Shown here: positions 1 to 8,440 of the stretch, one piece after another | How the letters are laid out: the number at the start of each line of letters is the position of its first letter | Position numbering within the stretch: position 1 is the first letter of the stretch | Source: Sphingobacterium chuzhouense | Lineage (GTDB): Bacteria; Bacteroidota; Bacteroidia; Sphingobacteriales; Sphingobacteriaceae | Length of the DNA stretch: 64,000 nucleotides | Direction: 5' to 3' | Assembly (NCBI RefSeq): GCF_014692525.1 | Contig: NZ_JACNYL010000003.1 | Location: 62,001-126,000, forward strand | The notes under the pieces: model-generated | The model's input: the letters and a program-made list of their open reading frames with translations, nothing else | What the model was told of the DNA's origin: nothing | Database searches by the model: none | Translations under genes and position numbers: made by a program

Positions 1-62
1 GCTTTCGTGGAAGCACTTACATGCACACAGAGAATAATCGACAAGAAAAAGATTAGCTTCAT
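1..62 (-). CDS. Start of a probable SusC/RagA-type TonB-dependent receptor (partial)
   Basis: An ATG at 62-60 on the minus strand opens a frame of 20 codons that runs off the left edge. It encodes a Lys start, a strongly hydrophobic stretch (IFFLSIILCV) and small residues (SAS), which is a typical Sec signal peptide. The gene lies just downstream of a FecR anti-sigma factor and an ECF sigma factor on the same strand. In Bacteroidota that arrangement usually precedes a SusC-like outer membrane importer. The product is inferred from context; only the signal peptide is visible here. Confidence 0.5.
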   Translation of the reverse strand, partial: MKLIFFLSIILCVHVSASTK

Positions 63-199
63 AATGCGTTTCAGTTGATGGTTACTATATATAGCTGGTA
101 TATTTCCCCCCAAAATGAAGAAAAAATGATTTCTTTTCATTAGTTTTATAATTATCAAGTGTTTTGTTAACAAATTTTATTTTGGTTAGCGGAACTATG

Positions 200-222
200 G
201 GGAAGTGTTAGCCGCACTTCCC
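200..222. terminator. Hairpin between FecR gene and the downstream receptor gene
   Basis: GGGAAGTG at 200-207 pairs with CACTTCCC at 215-222 across a 7-base loop. A T-rich run follows on the plus strand but not on the minus strand, where the flanking genes lie. It may be an RNA processing or attenuation hairpin rather than a true terminator. The rest of 63-306 is AT-rich and shows no gene. Confidence 0.35.
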
Positions 223-306
223 TTTTCCATTATGTCGTTATATCTTTATATCCATATCATTGATTTTAATTAGTTTATAATTTGGTTGTATTTTATTTTA
301 TCGTAT

Positions 307-1521
307 TTAGTACACTATCAATTTTTTGTCTTGCAACTTCACAGCGATTGTAGAAACCTGAAGAATTTCCAATAGCCCCATAAGAGACGTACTTCGCTTG
401 ATCTTTCCGCTAAAAGTTTCTTTCGGGATACTTGCTTTATATTCCACTTCCACATCGTACCATTTTTCCACCTGCTTCATCAGATCATAAACCGGCATAT
501 TGTTAAAATAAAAGAAGCCATCTTTCCATGCAGTGTAGATCTCAGTATCGACCGGTCGGACTGAAATCTCGGTATTATCATCTCGAACGATACCTTGCTG
601 ACCGGGTTTCAACACAACTGACGAAACATAGTTGTCCGCTGAACGCAAACGAACAGAGCCTTCGACTAAAGTTGTACGAACATCAGACTCATCATCATAT
701 CCGCAAATGTTAAATTCGGTTCCCAGAACCTCTACCAATTGTCCCTTTGTCTTCACCTTAAATGGGATTATTTGTACTGGCTCTCTATTATTTGATCGAG
801 GTTTTTCTACTTTTGCCACATCGAAATATGCTTCTCCCGATAATTCGACAAATCGTTCATCGTTTACAAATCTGCTTGGATATTTTAATGTGGATCCGGC
901 ATTAAGCCTCACTTTGGTCCCGTCAGGCAACGTAACGGCATACGTACCTCCCCTTGGCGTCGTTAACACGAACTCTTCGACATCATTGTCAGAGAGCTCC
1001 ATCACTTCTGTCAACCCATCTTGGTAAGTGATCTCTCCATTTTTAATTAATATCCCTTCCTGTCCTTCGCTAAGACTTATAGTGCGACCGTCTGCCAAAG
1101 TAAGTAGTGCACGATTGCCGCCAGCCTCTATGTCATGGGACAACGAAGTGTATTCAATCTTGCCAAGTTCCGTTGGTGAGTCCTTTCTCTCGTACATAAG
1201 CCATCCAAATGTCCAGACTATAGCGATGAGAGATGCGATAGAAGCTACCCATTTAAAGATCGATACCGTTTTTCCTCTTTGTTTCAATTCATAGCGCTTC
1301 TTAAAGCGTGTAAGAGCAGCAAGGGTATCTATAGATTGGTAGGATTCTTCAAACTTCTCCAGGGAACCTGGTTGCAGAACATCGTTAAGCAAAGCTTTGT
1401 TGGCAGGTTCAGATAGCCACTCAAAAAGATTTTTTTGTTCTTCAGCAGTCAACGTGCCGTCCATGTGCTTTTCAATAAGCGACACAATAGTAAATATGTG
1501 GTGCAAGTGTTTATCGTTCAT
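307..1521 (-). CDS. FecR-family anti-sigma factor
   Basis: This is an inner-membrane anti-sigma factor that would receive a signal from an outer-membrane TonB-dependent receptor and control the ECF sigma factor encoded upstream. The 404-residue protein has a cytoplasmic N-terminal region (about 1-85), one membrane helix (about 88-108), a periplasmic FecR domain (about 186-295, with the typical LPDGTKVRLNAGSTLKYP stretch) and a C-terminal DUF4974-like domain (about 335-404). Length and domain order are normal for Bacteroidota FecR proteins. The sigma gene lies 119 bases upstream and the probable SusC gene follows downstream, which is the usual sigma/anti-sigma/receptor order for polymer or siderophore uptake. 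The substrate cannot be told from what is visible. Confidence 0.92.
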   Translation of the reverse strand: MNDKHLHHIFTIVSLIEKHMDGTLTAEEQKNLFEWLSEPANKALLNDVLQPGSLEKFEESYQSIDTLAALTRFKKRYELKQRGKTVSIFKWVASIASLIAIVWTFGWLMYERKDSPTELGKIEYTSLSHDIEAGGNRALLTLADGRTISLSEGQEGILIKNGEITYQDGLTEVMELSDNDVEEFVLTTPRGGTYAVTLPDGTKVRLNAGSTLKYPSRFVNDERFVELSGEAYFDVAKVEKPRSNNREPVQIIPFKVKTKGQLVEVLGTEFNICGYDDESDVRTTLVEGSVRLRSADNYVSSVVLKPGQQGIVRDDNTEISVRPVDTEIYTAWKDGFFYFNNMPVYDLMKQVEKWYDVEVEYKASIPKETFSGKIKRSTSLMGLLEILQVSTIAVKLQDKKLIVY

Positions 1522-1640
1522 GACTGGTTATTGTAATTCACTACCTATGTAGCTTCCATCCTCTATATAAGTAGAAACAGATATGATCGGATTATGTCCA
1601 AAGAAAAGAAAGATTTTTTTCAAAAAGTTTACAGTATGGA

Positions 1641-2219
1641 TCAGAACTGCCAATAATCCATAGCGATCAAGAGCAACAATAGATCCAGATCCTTTCCCTC
1701 AAGACGTTGCCTTAAAAGCATCAAGCCCCTGGCTTTTTGACTGTTGATAGTACTGACGGAGATCCCCAATTCATCAGCAATCTCCATAGGCTTCTTTTCC
1801 TCCTCGAACAATAATTGGATAATTTTCTGGCATTGTTCAGGCAATGAGCGGATTGCGGTGGAAAGGGATGCGCAGACTTCTATTCGGACGATATCTTGTA
1901 AAATGGGCTCCTCGGCCATCGCTTTTTCTGATGCATATGCCGTTTGATGTTTGTGACGATTTTGGAGTTTGCTAATCTCGTTGTATGACGCATTTTTTGT
2001 GGAGATGTACAAAAAGGCTTTTAGGGCTTGAACGTCTGTGAAGCTGTCTCTTCTTTCCCAAACCTTGTAAAATACGTCCTGCACAATTTCTTCAGCGAGA
2101 ACTTCATCGACAACGAATCGCCTTGCAAAAGTAACCATCAACGGAAAAAAGCGATGAAAGAAATAATCAAACGCAGGCTCTTCTCCCTGATTTAAACGTT
2201 TTAACAATGCATCATCCAT
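1641..2219 (-). CDS. ECF RNA polymerase sigma factor (FecI-like)
   Basis: A 192-residue sigma-70 family protein of the extracytoplasmic-function type. Region 2 lies at about 10-80 (AEEIVQDVFYKVWERR) and region 4 at about 120-175, with a helix-turn-helix around PMEIADELGISVSTINSQKA. It should direct RNA polymerase to the neighbouring receptor locus when released by the FecR-type anti-sigma factor encoded just downstream on the same strand. Length matches the family. The start is the ATG at 2219, with an AT-rich leader and no Shine-Dalgarno sequence, as usual in this phylum. Confidence 0.93.
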   Translation of the reverse strand: MDDALLKRLNQGEEPAFDYFFHRFFPLMVTFARRFVVDEVLAEEIVQDVFYKVWERRDSFTDVQALKAFLYISTKNASYNEISKLQNRHKHQTAYASEKAMAEEPILQDIVRIEVCASLSTAIRSLPEQCQKIIQLLFEEEKKPMEIADELGISVSTINSQKARGLMLLRQRLEGKDLDLLLLLIAMDYWQF

Positions 2220-2315
2220 ATAAAAAACTCTACCCCTCCTTAGACTGTAAAGAACAACACTAAATTACACATTTATGGCCAAACAATAGAGACAAAATCA
2301 TTGAAATAAAAGCCA

Positions 2316-3734
2316 TTAGTGTCCTCTAACCGCTAAATCCGATACAATCTTCTTTTTACCAATAAACATACTTCCATAAACAGCCACATAAACATAACAC
2401 AAGCCCGGAATCCAGAAAGATTGTCTTAGTCCCACGACATCTGCCAACAATCCTTGCATGATCGGTACAAGGGCTCCTCCCAAAATTCCCATCACCAACA
2501 GCGATGCCCCCTGTCCTGTATGTTTACCCAAACCGTGTATACCCAATGTAAATACGTTGGACCACATCACGGAATTAAATAACCCTACAGCGATCAACGA
2601 CCATAGTGACCAAGCTCCCTGTCCAAAGATGGTACAGCAAATCAAAGCTATATTGGCCAGTGCAAAAAACATCAGAACTCGCGCAGAATATGACCCTGAC
2701 AACATGAAGATCAAACAATTTGCCAACATGAACAGTAGGAAATATGCAACTTCACCAAATGGGATATCCACCAAAGTATAAATGAGCAAAAATACGGAGG
2801 CCATAGCGGCAATCATAAAAACGATCCGTCGTGCTACTCCGATCTTTCCATTGAGCCAAATAGCACCCGCAAATCGTCCGATCATGGCTCCTCCCCAGTA
2901 TAGTGCCAAATAATTTTTACCGATATATTCTCCAGCTCCGAGCACATCGGGCTCATTGATAAAACTAATTATAAAACTGCCGATAGCCACTTCGGCTCCA
3001 ACATAAAAAAAAATACCAAAAATACCTGCTCTCAGTTGGGGAAAAGCCAAAGCCCCCAATCCTCTTTCTATGGGTGAGGTCGACTTAAATTCGGGCAGTT
3101 TGGTGAAATAAATTTTTGTGGCAAATAGTAAAAACAACAGACCAAAGAGGATATAGGAAATCCCTGTAGATCCAGACGCGTCTACCGTGGTACCTGTAAA
3201 TAATTCAAACATCAGGTACCCTCCTAAAATGGGAGCTAAAGTCGTTCCCAAAGAGTTAAATCCCTGAGCCAAATTGAGCCTGCTGGATGCACCGGCAGTG
3301 CTTCCAAGTAGCGTAACGTAAGCGTTTGCGGAAATCTGTAGAAGTGTAAAGCCCAGTCCCAATACAAACAAGCCAAAAAGAAAAATCCCGTATATACCGA
3401 TGCTGGCCGCCGGATAGAACAAAAAACAGCCCGCCGCAGACAGCGAAAGTCCCAATAGAATTCCTCCTTTGTATCCGATCACATTAATCGGGTCCTTATA
3501 AACATAAGAGATGACAAAATAGGCAAGTGATCCGATAAAGTAGGCTCCAAAAAAAGAAAACTGGACTAACATTGCTTCAAAATAACTTAATTGGAAAAGG
3601 GCTTTGAAATGTGGAATCAAAATATCATTCATACAGGTTACAAACCCCCACATAAAAAATAAAGCAATTAGCATTATCATCGGCTGATTGTAACCGTTGC
3701 CGTCGTTTAGAAAGGAAATCTTATTTTTTCTCAT
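2316..3734 (-). CDS. FHS-family sugar:H+ symporter (FucP/GluP-like MFS transporter)
   Basis: A 472-residue integral membrane protein with about 12 hydrophobic segments. The first segment carries FFMWGF followed by CMNDILIPHFK, the signature of the fucose/galactose/glucose:H+ symporter family. The Asp in MNDILIP matches the proton-coupling Asp known in FucP. It imports a hexose or a related sugar across the inner membrane; the exact sugar is not readable. It lies upstream of the ECF sigma gene on the same strand, with 96 bases between, so it may be a separate unit. Its promoter must lie in 3735-4004, next to the left end of the mobilizable element. Confidence 0.88.
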   Translation of the reverse strand: MRKNKISFLNDGNGYNQPMIMLIALFFMWGFVTCMNDILIPHFKALFQLSYFEAMLVQFSFFGAYFIGSLAYFVISYVYKDPINVIGYKGGILLGLSLSAAGCFLFYPAASIGIYGIFLFGLFVLGLGFTLLQISANAYVTLLGSTAGASSRLNLAQGFNSLGTTLAPILGGYLMFELFTGTTVDASGSTGISYILFGLLFLLFATKIYFTKLPEFKSTSPIERGLGALAFPQLRAGIFGIFFYVGAEVAIGSFIISFINEPDVLGAGEYIGKNYLALYWGGAMIGRFAGAIWLNGKIGVARRIVFMIAAMASVFLLIYTLVDIPFGEVAYFLLFMLANCLIFMLSGSYSARVLMFFALANIALICCTIFGQGAWSLWSLIAVGLFNSVMWSNVFTLGIHGLGKHTGQGASLLVMGILGGALVPIMQGLLADVVGLRQSFWIPGLCYVYVAVYGSMFIGKKKIVSDLAVRGH

Positions 3735-4004
3735 TTATACTTGGTTTATAATTATAGCAAAAGCCAGTTCGTCGCTCTGTCTTCTTACTTTAATTTATTA
3801 AAACAGACGTCATGCGTAATTTGTCCAAACAGGTGACAAATTTTTATTAAAAATCAAAAACAAGAATATATCCTTGACGTTTAATATAACCCGATAATCT
3901 TCGATGAGGTTGACTTTCTGCAACTTCCCTCTAAAATCCCTATCCAGTTTATATCGTTAAAAAGGATATAAACAGCAAAAGAAATATAGCAAAACTCTAT
4001 CTCT
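3735..4004. other. Intergenic junction: sugar transporter promoter and probable left end of the mobilizable element
   Basis: There is no gene here. Two inverted repeats are visible: TTTGTC 3820-3825 with GACAAA 3835-3840, and GTTTATATC 3947-3955 with GATATAAAC 3965-3973. The second sits just past the mobC stop and could end the mob transcript or mark the element end. I looked for a copy of the tRNA-Met 3' end, which would mark an att repeat, and found none. The exact left boundary is therefore unknown. Confidence 0.4.
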
Positions 4005-6032
4005 TTACATCGACACGGTATGTCCATCGTTTTCTTTAGATGGTATTGCGTGTTCGTCCGTTTTTAAGGACGATTCTTCCCAAATATGTTGGGCATTGAT
4101 CAAAGTCAGTTCTCTATTGATAAGTTCCTCCACTTCACGTTTTATCTTTTTATAATTTTCCTGTATGTCCTCCTTTGTGACAGGCTCGATTACAGGGATG
4201 GATTTATAGCCGTCTTCTTCTGCTTTGATGCCCGCATGGTCGTTCTGTATCTCACAATGGAACATTTTCAATTTGATCGGCTGGTCGGGCGTATCAGCCA
4301 CTATGCCAACAAATTCGCCGGATGACAGGGTCGCAATCTTGGATGCGGGAATAGCATAGTCCATTTGTGTGGACTTGGAAATGGATGTATCGCTACTACT
4401 GATACTCATGCTCTGCCTGTCCTGCACGATCTTACCGAAAGTTTCAGCAAGCTTCTTTGCGCTGTCACCGGTGACCTGTCCGCTGATAATATTCCCCGAA
4501 ATCCCGGATATCACGTCTGCATGGTCTCCGCCGTAGTCTTTCTTTAACTGATCTACTGACTGAATACCCAAGGTAACAGCAATCCGATTACTTCTGCCAG
4601 TGGAAATCGTGGGGATGATGTCTACCGTCAAGGTCGGAAATTCATCAAACACCAGACTGGATTTGAGCTTATCTTTCTTGTTGACCAGCTTCAACAGACG
4701 GTTTACATATAGAGATAAGACGGCTCCATAGGTCTGTATCTTCTGCGGATTGTTACCCATGCAGACAATCTTCGGTGCTTTGGGGTTATTGATATCTAAC
4801 GTAAAATCGTTACCCGAAAGCACGTAGTACAATTGAGGTGATGATAACCTGGCCATACCAATCTTGGCCGATGCAATCTGGCCTTCCAGCTGTGCCATCG
4901 CCTTGTTGTGGTAGGCCGAAATGAAGGGATTGATCAATCCCTTGATTTCTTCCTCTGTTTCCAATATGGCGAACAGCTTATCGTAATCGGTCTGCATCAG
5001 TTCGATAACATGGGGCAATGTGCAGTATTTGCCGTCTTCATACCTGCGCAGGTACCAGATGACTGCCGTTAAGAAGTTGATTGGGGATTCCACGAAAAAA
5101 TCGCCAGTTCGCTTTAACCACTCGCGGTTTAGGCCCAACATGATCGTGCGGCTGGCTTCTGTAGCGTCTGTAATATCGTCCATATTGGTCGGGTCGAGCG
5201 GATTACAGCGATGGGTACGTGTCAGATCTTCGAAGTTGATAATGTAAAAAGTAGGTTTTACCGGATAGTTTCTGTGGTACAGTAAAAGTTTGTTGTACGC
5301 TATGGTCGTCAGGTCATCAAACTTAAAATCATATAAGAACATGGAAAAGCCCTTTCTGATGTGCTGGTCGATCACATGGCGGATGACAAAATAGGTCTTG
5401 CCCGCTCCACCGCTACCTGACACGAGCGTACTGCGAAAAGGGGCAACATTATTGATCCAGCCTTTTCTTCGTTTGCCTTTAAGGTTGTACACCATCGGTA
5501 GGTTGACCGAATATTCATTTTCCAGCAACTCTTCCTGCTGCGGAAAGGTTTCGTTATCCGTGTTGAACGGGTCGTTATCTAGTCTGTTCCTGATCAATCT
5601 GGAGAGCAACGTGCCTCCCGTAAGAATCAGCAGATAGCCTATACCGGTCAAAGCGATGTAACATAAAGTTACGATGGAAATCTCGGCTTTAAGAAGGAAA
5701 CATACGCTACTGATAAAATACAGGAGCATTCCGGTGAGCAGGTACGCGATAATGGGTCGTAGTTGTATCTTTTCTTCCTTTTTACCCTTTACGGCAATCA
5801 GGGAAATGAACAGGCAAAGCAATGCGGCGAGCTTGGGTTTCCAGATACCGTCAAACAGACCTGTTTTGGCAATATTTTCTGTAATACGGTCGGTAATTTC
5901 CGCGGTAAATCCCCACTGGCTGAATGCCGGATAGCAACTGAGGTAAAAATGAATGGTAAGTATAAAAAGGCTGATAAGACGGGTGAAATCGGCAATCTTG
6001 CGTAATCCTTGAATATCTTCTCCTGTTTGCAT
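4005..6032 (-). CDS. mobC: Conjugation coupling protein MobC (VirD4/TraG-type ATPase)
   Basis: A 675-residue protein that would hand the relaxase-DNA complex to a type IV secretion channel. The N-terminal 145 residues contain about four membrane segments. The ATPase core follows, with Walker A GSGGAGKT at about 206-213 and a Walker B-like LVFDEF at about 460-465. Length and layout match the MobC proteins of Bacteroidota conjugative and mobilizable elements. It is third in the order mobA-mobB-mobC on the minus strand, 42 bases after mobB. The hydrophilic C-terminus (about 600-675) is variable in this family. No frameshift or missing motif is visible. Confidence 0.9.
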   Translation of the reverse strand: MQTGEDIQGLRKIADFTRLISLFILTIHFYLSCYPAFSQWGFTAEITDRITENIAKTGLFDGIWKPKLAALLCLFISLIAVKGKKEEKIQLRPIIAYLLTGMLLYFISSVCFLLKAEISIVTLCYIALTGIGYLLILTGGTLLSRLIRNRLDNDPFNTDNETFPQQEELLENEYSVNLPMVYNLKGKRRKGWINNVAPFRSTLVSGSGGAGKTYFVIRHVIDQHIRKGFSMFLYDFKFDDLTTIAYNKLLLYHRNYPVKPTFYIINFEDLTRTHRCNPLDPTNMDDITDATEASRTIMLGLNREWLKRTGDFFVESPINFLTAVIWYLRRYEDGKYCTLPHVIELMQTDYDKLFAILETEEEIKGLINPFISAYHNKAMAQLEGQIASAKIGMARLSSPQLYYVLSGNDFTLDINNPKAPKIVCMGNNPQKIQTYGAVLSLYVNRLLKLVNKKDKLKSSLVFDEFPTLTVDIIPTISTGRSNRIAVTLGIQSVDQLKKDYGGDHADVISGISGNIISGQVTGDSAKKLAETFGKIVQDRQSMSISSSDTSISKSTQMDYAIPASKIATLSSGEFVGIVADTPDQPIKLKMFHCEIQNDHAGIKAEEDGYKSIPVIEPVTKEDIQENYKKIKREVEELINRELTLINAQHIWEESSLKTDEHAIPSKENDGHTVSM

Positions 6033-6074
6033 GATTTTAGTATTAAGTGATGGGGATTATTGAATTGGGGACTG

Positions 6075-7361
6075 TTATATGTTTTGTTCCTGCCCGTGAT
6101 CCTGTTCGGGAAATCGTTTCTTTTTTTTCCTTTTGCGTGGTATGCCCAGACTGTAATCGGTGTGGGTTTTGTCCAGCATCCCCTTTATGTATGGGGCTTG
6201 CGTTGGTGTTTTCAGATAGCTTTTGGCATTTGTCTCCTTTTTGAGGTAGCTGGTCTTCTGTGGAGTTTTGAGATAGGCTTTCTTTTCCGGGATCAATATT
6301 TTGTCCGTGGTGCCAAAACGTTCGATGATGGCTTTTGCACTGTAAGCCTTACCCAGATCGCTACCGTTAAAAACCGTCTTATGCCTGTTGTCGATAAAGG
6401 TCACTCCGTAGGTAAGTTCCTGTTCATTCTGCCTGAAGATTACGTGGATATTTTGCCTTGCCAGTTCTGCTATAAAAGTGGCTTTGGTGATCGATCTGTA
6501 TTTTTTAAAAAGGCTGTCAATGGTTGACTTTAGGGATTCCCTATGGGGTTTGCGCTTTTCTTTGCCCTGTTCAAATTTCTTTTGGAGACCGGATAAGGTC
6601 GGGTTGCCATAAATAGCACTGGCCTTGATCGGAATGCCGACCTGTTCGCCTTTCTCATTGATAATGCTGTATATCAATCCATTTTTCTGGAACATGGCTG
6701 TGTGTTCCCTGCCACGGTCAGCGGTTACGTTGAATTGCTGGATTATCGCATTAAACTCGGCAAGAGACGTGAACGCATAACTGCGGATGACAGCATTCAC
6801 AATATTGGTTATGCTTCTTTTGGTGAGGGTTTTGCCATATACAGCTTTTTCTATATCGGCGGCCTTGATACCCAGAGTATTGCTGGTTTGCCTGCCTTCG
6901 GCCGGCACCAGACCGTATTCCTTTTCGAGTGCCTTTCTTGCTGTTTCGGATAGTGTCTGTCCGATGCCATGAATGTCGATACGTTCGCCGTCAGCCTTGA
7001 TATTGGTCGTAGCAATGTGGATATGGCTGTGGGCGGCGTCTGTATGCCGGTAAACTAAATAAGGTTGGTCGCCAAAGCCGATGCGTTCCATATAGGCGGT
7101 TGCAATCTGCTGTAACTTTGCATCGTCCAGTCTGTCCTGCGCATCGAAATTGAGCGTAATGTGCAGGGCGTTGGTCTTGACCCGGGCATTGAGCATGGTA
7201 CGGCTCTGGAAGCGTTGCAGTTTCTGTGCAAGACTTAGATCATTGATGTCCGTGGCAAAACCGCTGGCCAGAATCAGTTTCGCCTGTTTTTCCTGTACCT
7301 TGTCCTCGTTGTAATGGAGTATCCCCCGGATACTCTTTCCGCTGATTATTTTTGCAACCAT
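6075..7361 (-). CDS. mobB: Relaxase MobB (HUH endonuclease, MOBP-like)
   Basis: A 428-residue relaxase expected to nick oriT and stay linked to the DNA 5' end. The N-terminus begins with MVAKIISGKSIRG, typical of the Bacteroidota MobB family. A motif NALHITLNF lies at about 64-72 and the HUH metal site HSHIHIATTN at about 111-120 (His 111, 113, 115). The C-terminal part is basic and probably binds DNA or the coupling protein. The start codon overlaps the end of mobA by 16 bases, which indicates translational coupling. mobC follows. Confidence 0.92.
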   Translation of the reverse strand: MVAKIISGKSIRGILHYNEDKVQEKQAKLILASGFATDINDLSLAQKLQRFQSRTMLNARVKTNALHITLNFDAQDRLDDAKLQQIATAYMERIGFGDQPYLVYRHTDAAHSHIHIATTNIKADGERIDIHGIGQTLSETARKALEKEYGLVPAEGRQTSNTLGIKAADIEKAVYGKTLTKRSITNIVNAVIRSYAFTSLAEFNAIIQQFNVTADRGREHTAMFQKNGLIYSIINEKGEQVGIPIKASAIYGNPTLSGLQKKFEQGKEKRKPHRESLKSTIDSLFKKYRSITKATFIAELARQNIHVIFRQNEQELTYGVTFIDNRHKTVFNGSDLGKAYSAKAIIERFGTTDKILIPEKKAYLKTPQKTSYLKKETNAKSYLKTPTQAPYIKGMLDKTHTDYSLGIPRKRKKKKRFPEQDHGQEQNI

Positions 7362-7753
7362 TTTTCTGCGAGTTTAGAGATGATCGCCAATAGCTCATCG
7401 ACCTTTGTACCCACCTCTTGGTACATCTTTGCTGTTTTCATGGCATAGAACGCACGTTCGGATTCGCTCTGGCTGGTATGAAAACGGTGGGTCTGTTGAT
7501 TGATGTTGATGCCGATGGCCTTGAGTTCCTTGCGGATCAGTGCCATTTCCTCCATAGGTGCGTTCATCGAGATGTCACGGTGGAAGCAGTTGATCCGCTC
7601 TTTTGAAATTATCTTACGCGCAACCTCGCCGACACTCCGGCAATCGCTTTCGCGCTGTATTTTTTCAAGTCTCTTGAAGACGGTTTCGGTAACGCGTAGG
7701 ATAATGGGATGGCTTAACAGCTCATCGGTTTCCGCAAGCTTTTTTCTTGGCAT
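7346..7753 (-). CDS. mobA: Mobilization accessory protein MobA (relaxosome component)
   Basis: A 135-residue protein of the relaxosome-accessory type (MobC/BmgB-like in other naming systems). The N-terminal half has a ribbon-helix-helix-like stretch (HPIILRVTETVFKRLEKI), and the middle carries the GININQQTHRFH motif seen in such proteins. It probably binds oriT and helps the relaxase. It overlaps mobB by 16 bases and lies directly downstream of the hairpin-rich candidate oriT. Length is normal for the family. Confidence 0.87.
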   Translation of the reverse strand: MPRKKLAETDELLSHPIILRVTETVFKRLEKIQRESDCRSVGEVARKIISKERINCFHRDISMNAPMEEMALIRKELKAIGININQQTHRFHTSQSESERAFYAMKTAKMYQEVGTKVDELLAIISKLAEKWLQK

Positions 7754-7898
7754 TTTGATACATCTTTTTGGAAGGTTCCAGACCTCGCAAGTTCCGCAGC
7801 GAGGTCACCGGCCGTATGGACGGCAAGATGTTTTCGTATACGAAAATACATCTTGCTGCCCACCGTCGTGGGCCGTAAAGCACCTAACGAAAGTGCTT
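7754..7898. other. Candidate origin of transfer (oriT) with three adjacent hairpins
   Basis: Directly upstream of mobA are three inverted repeats. (a) GCAAGATG 7823-7830 pairs with CATCTTGC 7849-7856 around the 16-base perfect palindrome TTTTCGTATACGAAAA (7831-7846). (b) GCCCAC 7858-7863 pairs with GTGGGC 7868-7873. (c) AAGCAC 7878-7883 pairs with GTGCTT 7893-7898. Relaxases nick next to such repeats, and the position before mobA is usual for Bacteroidota elements. The nick site is not identified. Confidence 0.6.
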
Positions 7899-8287
7899 CG
7901 GAACGTTGGTTTGTAATTAATGGATTGTTTGAAAAATTTGGATAAAAAGCTGTTGTCATATCTGAATTTTCTTCTCGTCCTGTTCCTCGCTTTCTGTTCG
8001 GTTCATCGGGACAAATGACCGCAGGAGTTGTCGGATTTTTTTACGGGGTTCCTGTCGGACACGTCTGATTTTCGGATAGGGTCTGCCGTTGAAATGACGG
8101 CCTTTCAAATGGGGTACTTTTTTGCTTGCTTTCATGGTTTTGCTGTTTGCTTTACTGTATCCAAAGTTGGCAAACATGCTGATCGCATTTTCCCATATGG
8201 GATATTTTTACCGTCCATTTTTATTTTTCCCATATGGGATTTTGTCACTTCTTTTCGTGAGATTATTGTATCCCAAAAGGAGACATA
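7899..8287. other. Gene-poor stretch between oriT and the recombinase module
   Basis: Apart from the paired palindromes at 8188-8240 there is only a Lys/Arg-rich minus-strand frame of 73 codons (7956-8177). It resembles nothing I recognise and may be a remnant or a chance frame. This region separates the leftward mob operon from the rightward recombinase unit and must contain both promoters. Confidence 0.4.
8188..8240 (+). promoter_or_regulatory. Two identical palindromic operator-like sites before the recombinase unit
   Basis: The 16-base sequence TTTTCCCATATGGGAT occurs at 8188-8203 and again at 8225-8240. Each contains the 12-bp perfect palindrome TCCCATATGGGA; their centres are 37 bp apart. 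A third, partial copy (ATCCCAAAAGG) lies just before the start of the 50-residue ORF. The pattern suggests cooperative binding of a dimeric repressor or a recombination accessory protein. The binder is unknown; the recombinase or the 50-residue protein are candidates only by position. Confidence 0.55.
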
Positions 8288-8440
8288 ATGTGGATTGAAA
8301 AGCGCAATATTACCCCTAAAAAAGCTGTTGAAATACTGAAGAAAAGCGGTGTTGAAATGTCAGAAAAAAAAGCAGAAGAGTTGTTGGATTTCCTGTATTT
8401 TTTAGCTAAATTAGTTGTGGATCAGAACTTTAAGAAATGA
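8288..8440 (+). CDS. 50-residue conserved-type small protein coupled to the recombinase
   Basis: The ATG at 8288 opens 50 codons ending in TGA 8438-8440. This stop overlaps the recombinase start (ATGA, 8437-8440), so the two genes are translationally coupled. A good Shine-Dalgarno, AAGGAG (8277-8282), lies 5 bases before the ATG, which is rare in this phylum and fits a transferred gene. The product starts MWIEKRNITPKKAVEILKK and ends with a Leu/Phe/Ala-rich helix (LLDFLYFLAKLVV). I recall similar short proteins upstream of Bacteroidota recombinases, but no function is known to me. It may be a regulator or directionality factor. Confidence 0.65.
   Translation: MWIEKRNITPKKAVEILKKSGVEMSEKKAEELLDFLYFLAKLVVDQNFKK

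Noticed and set aside
7714..7959. An 81-codon minus-strand frame across the mobA start
   Set aside because: It spans the three hairpins of the candidate oriT and overlaps the start of mobA; its translation is best explained by the palindromic DNA.
7956..8177. A 73-codon Lys/Arg-rich minus-strand frame between oriT and the recombinase unit
   Set aside because: No recognisable domain, no start signal and a biased composition; it may be a remnant but cannot be supported as a gene.
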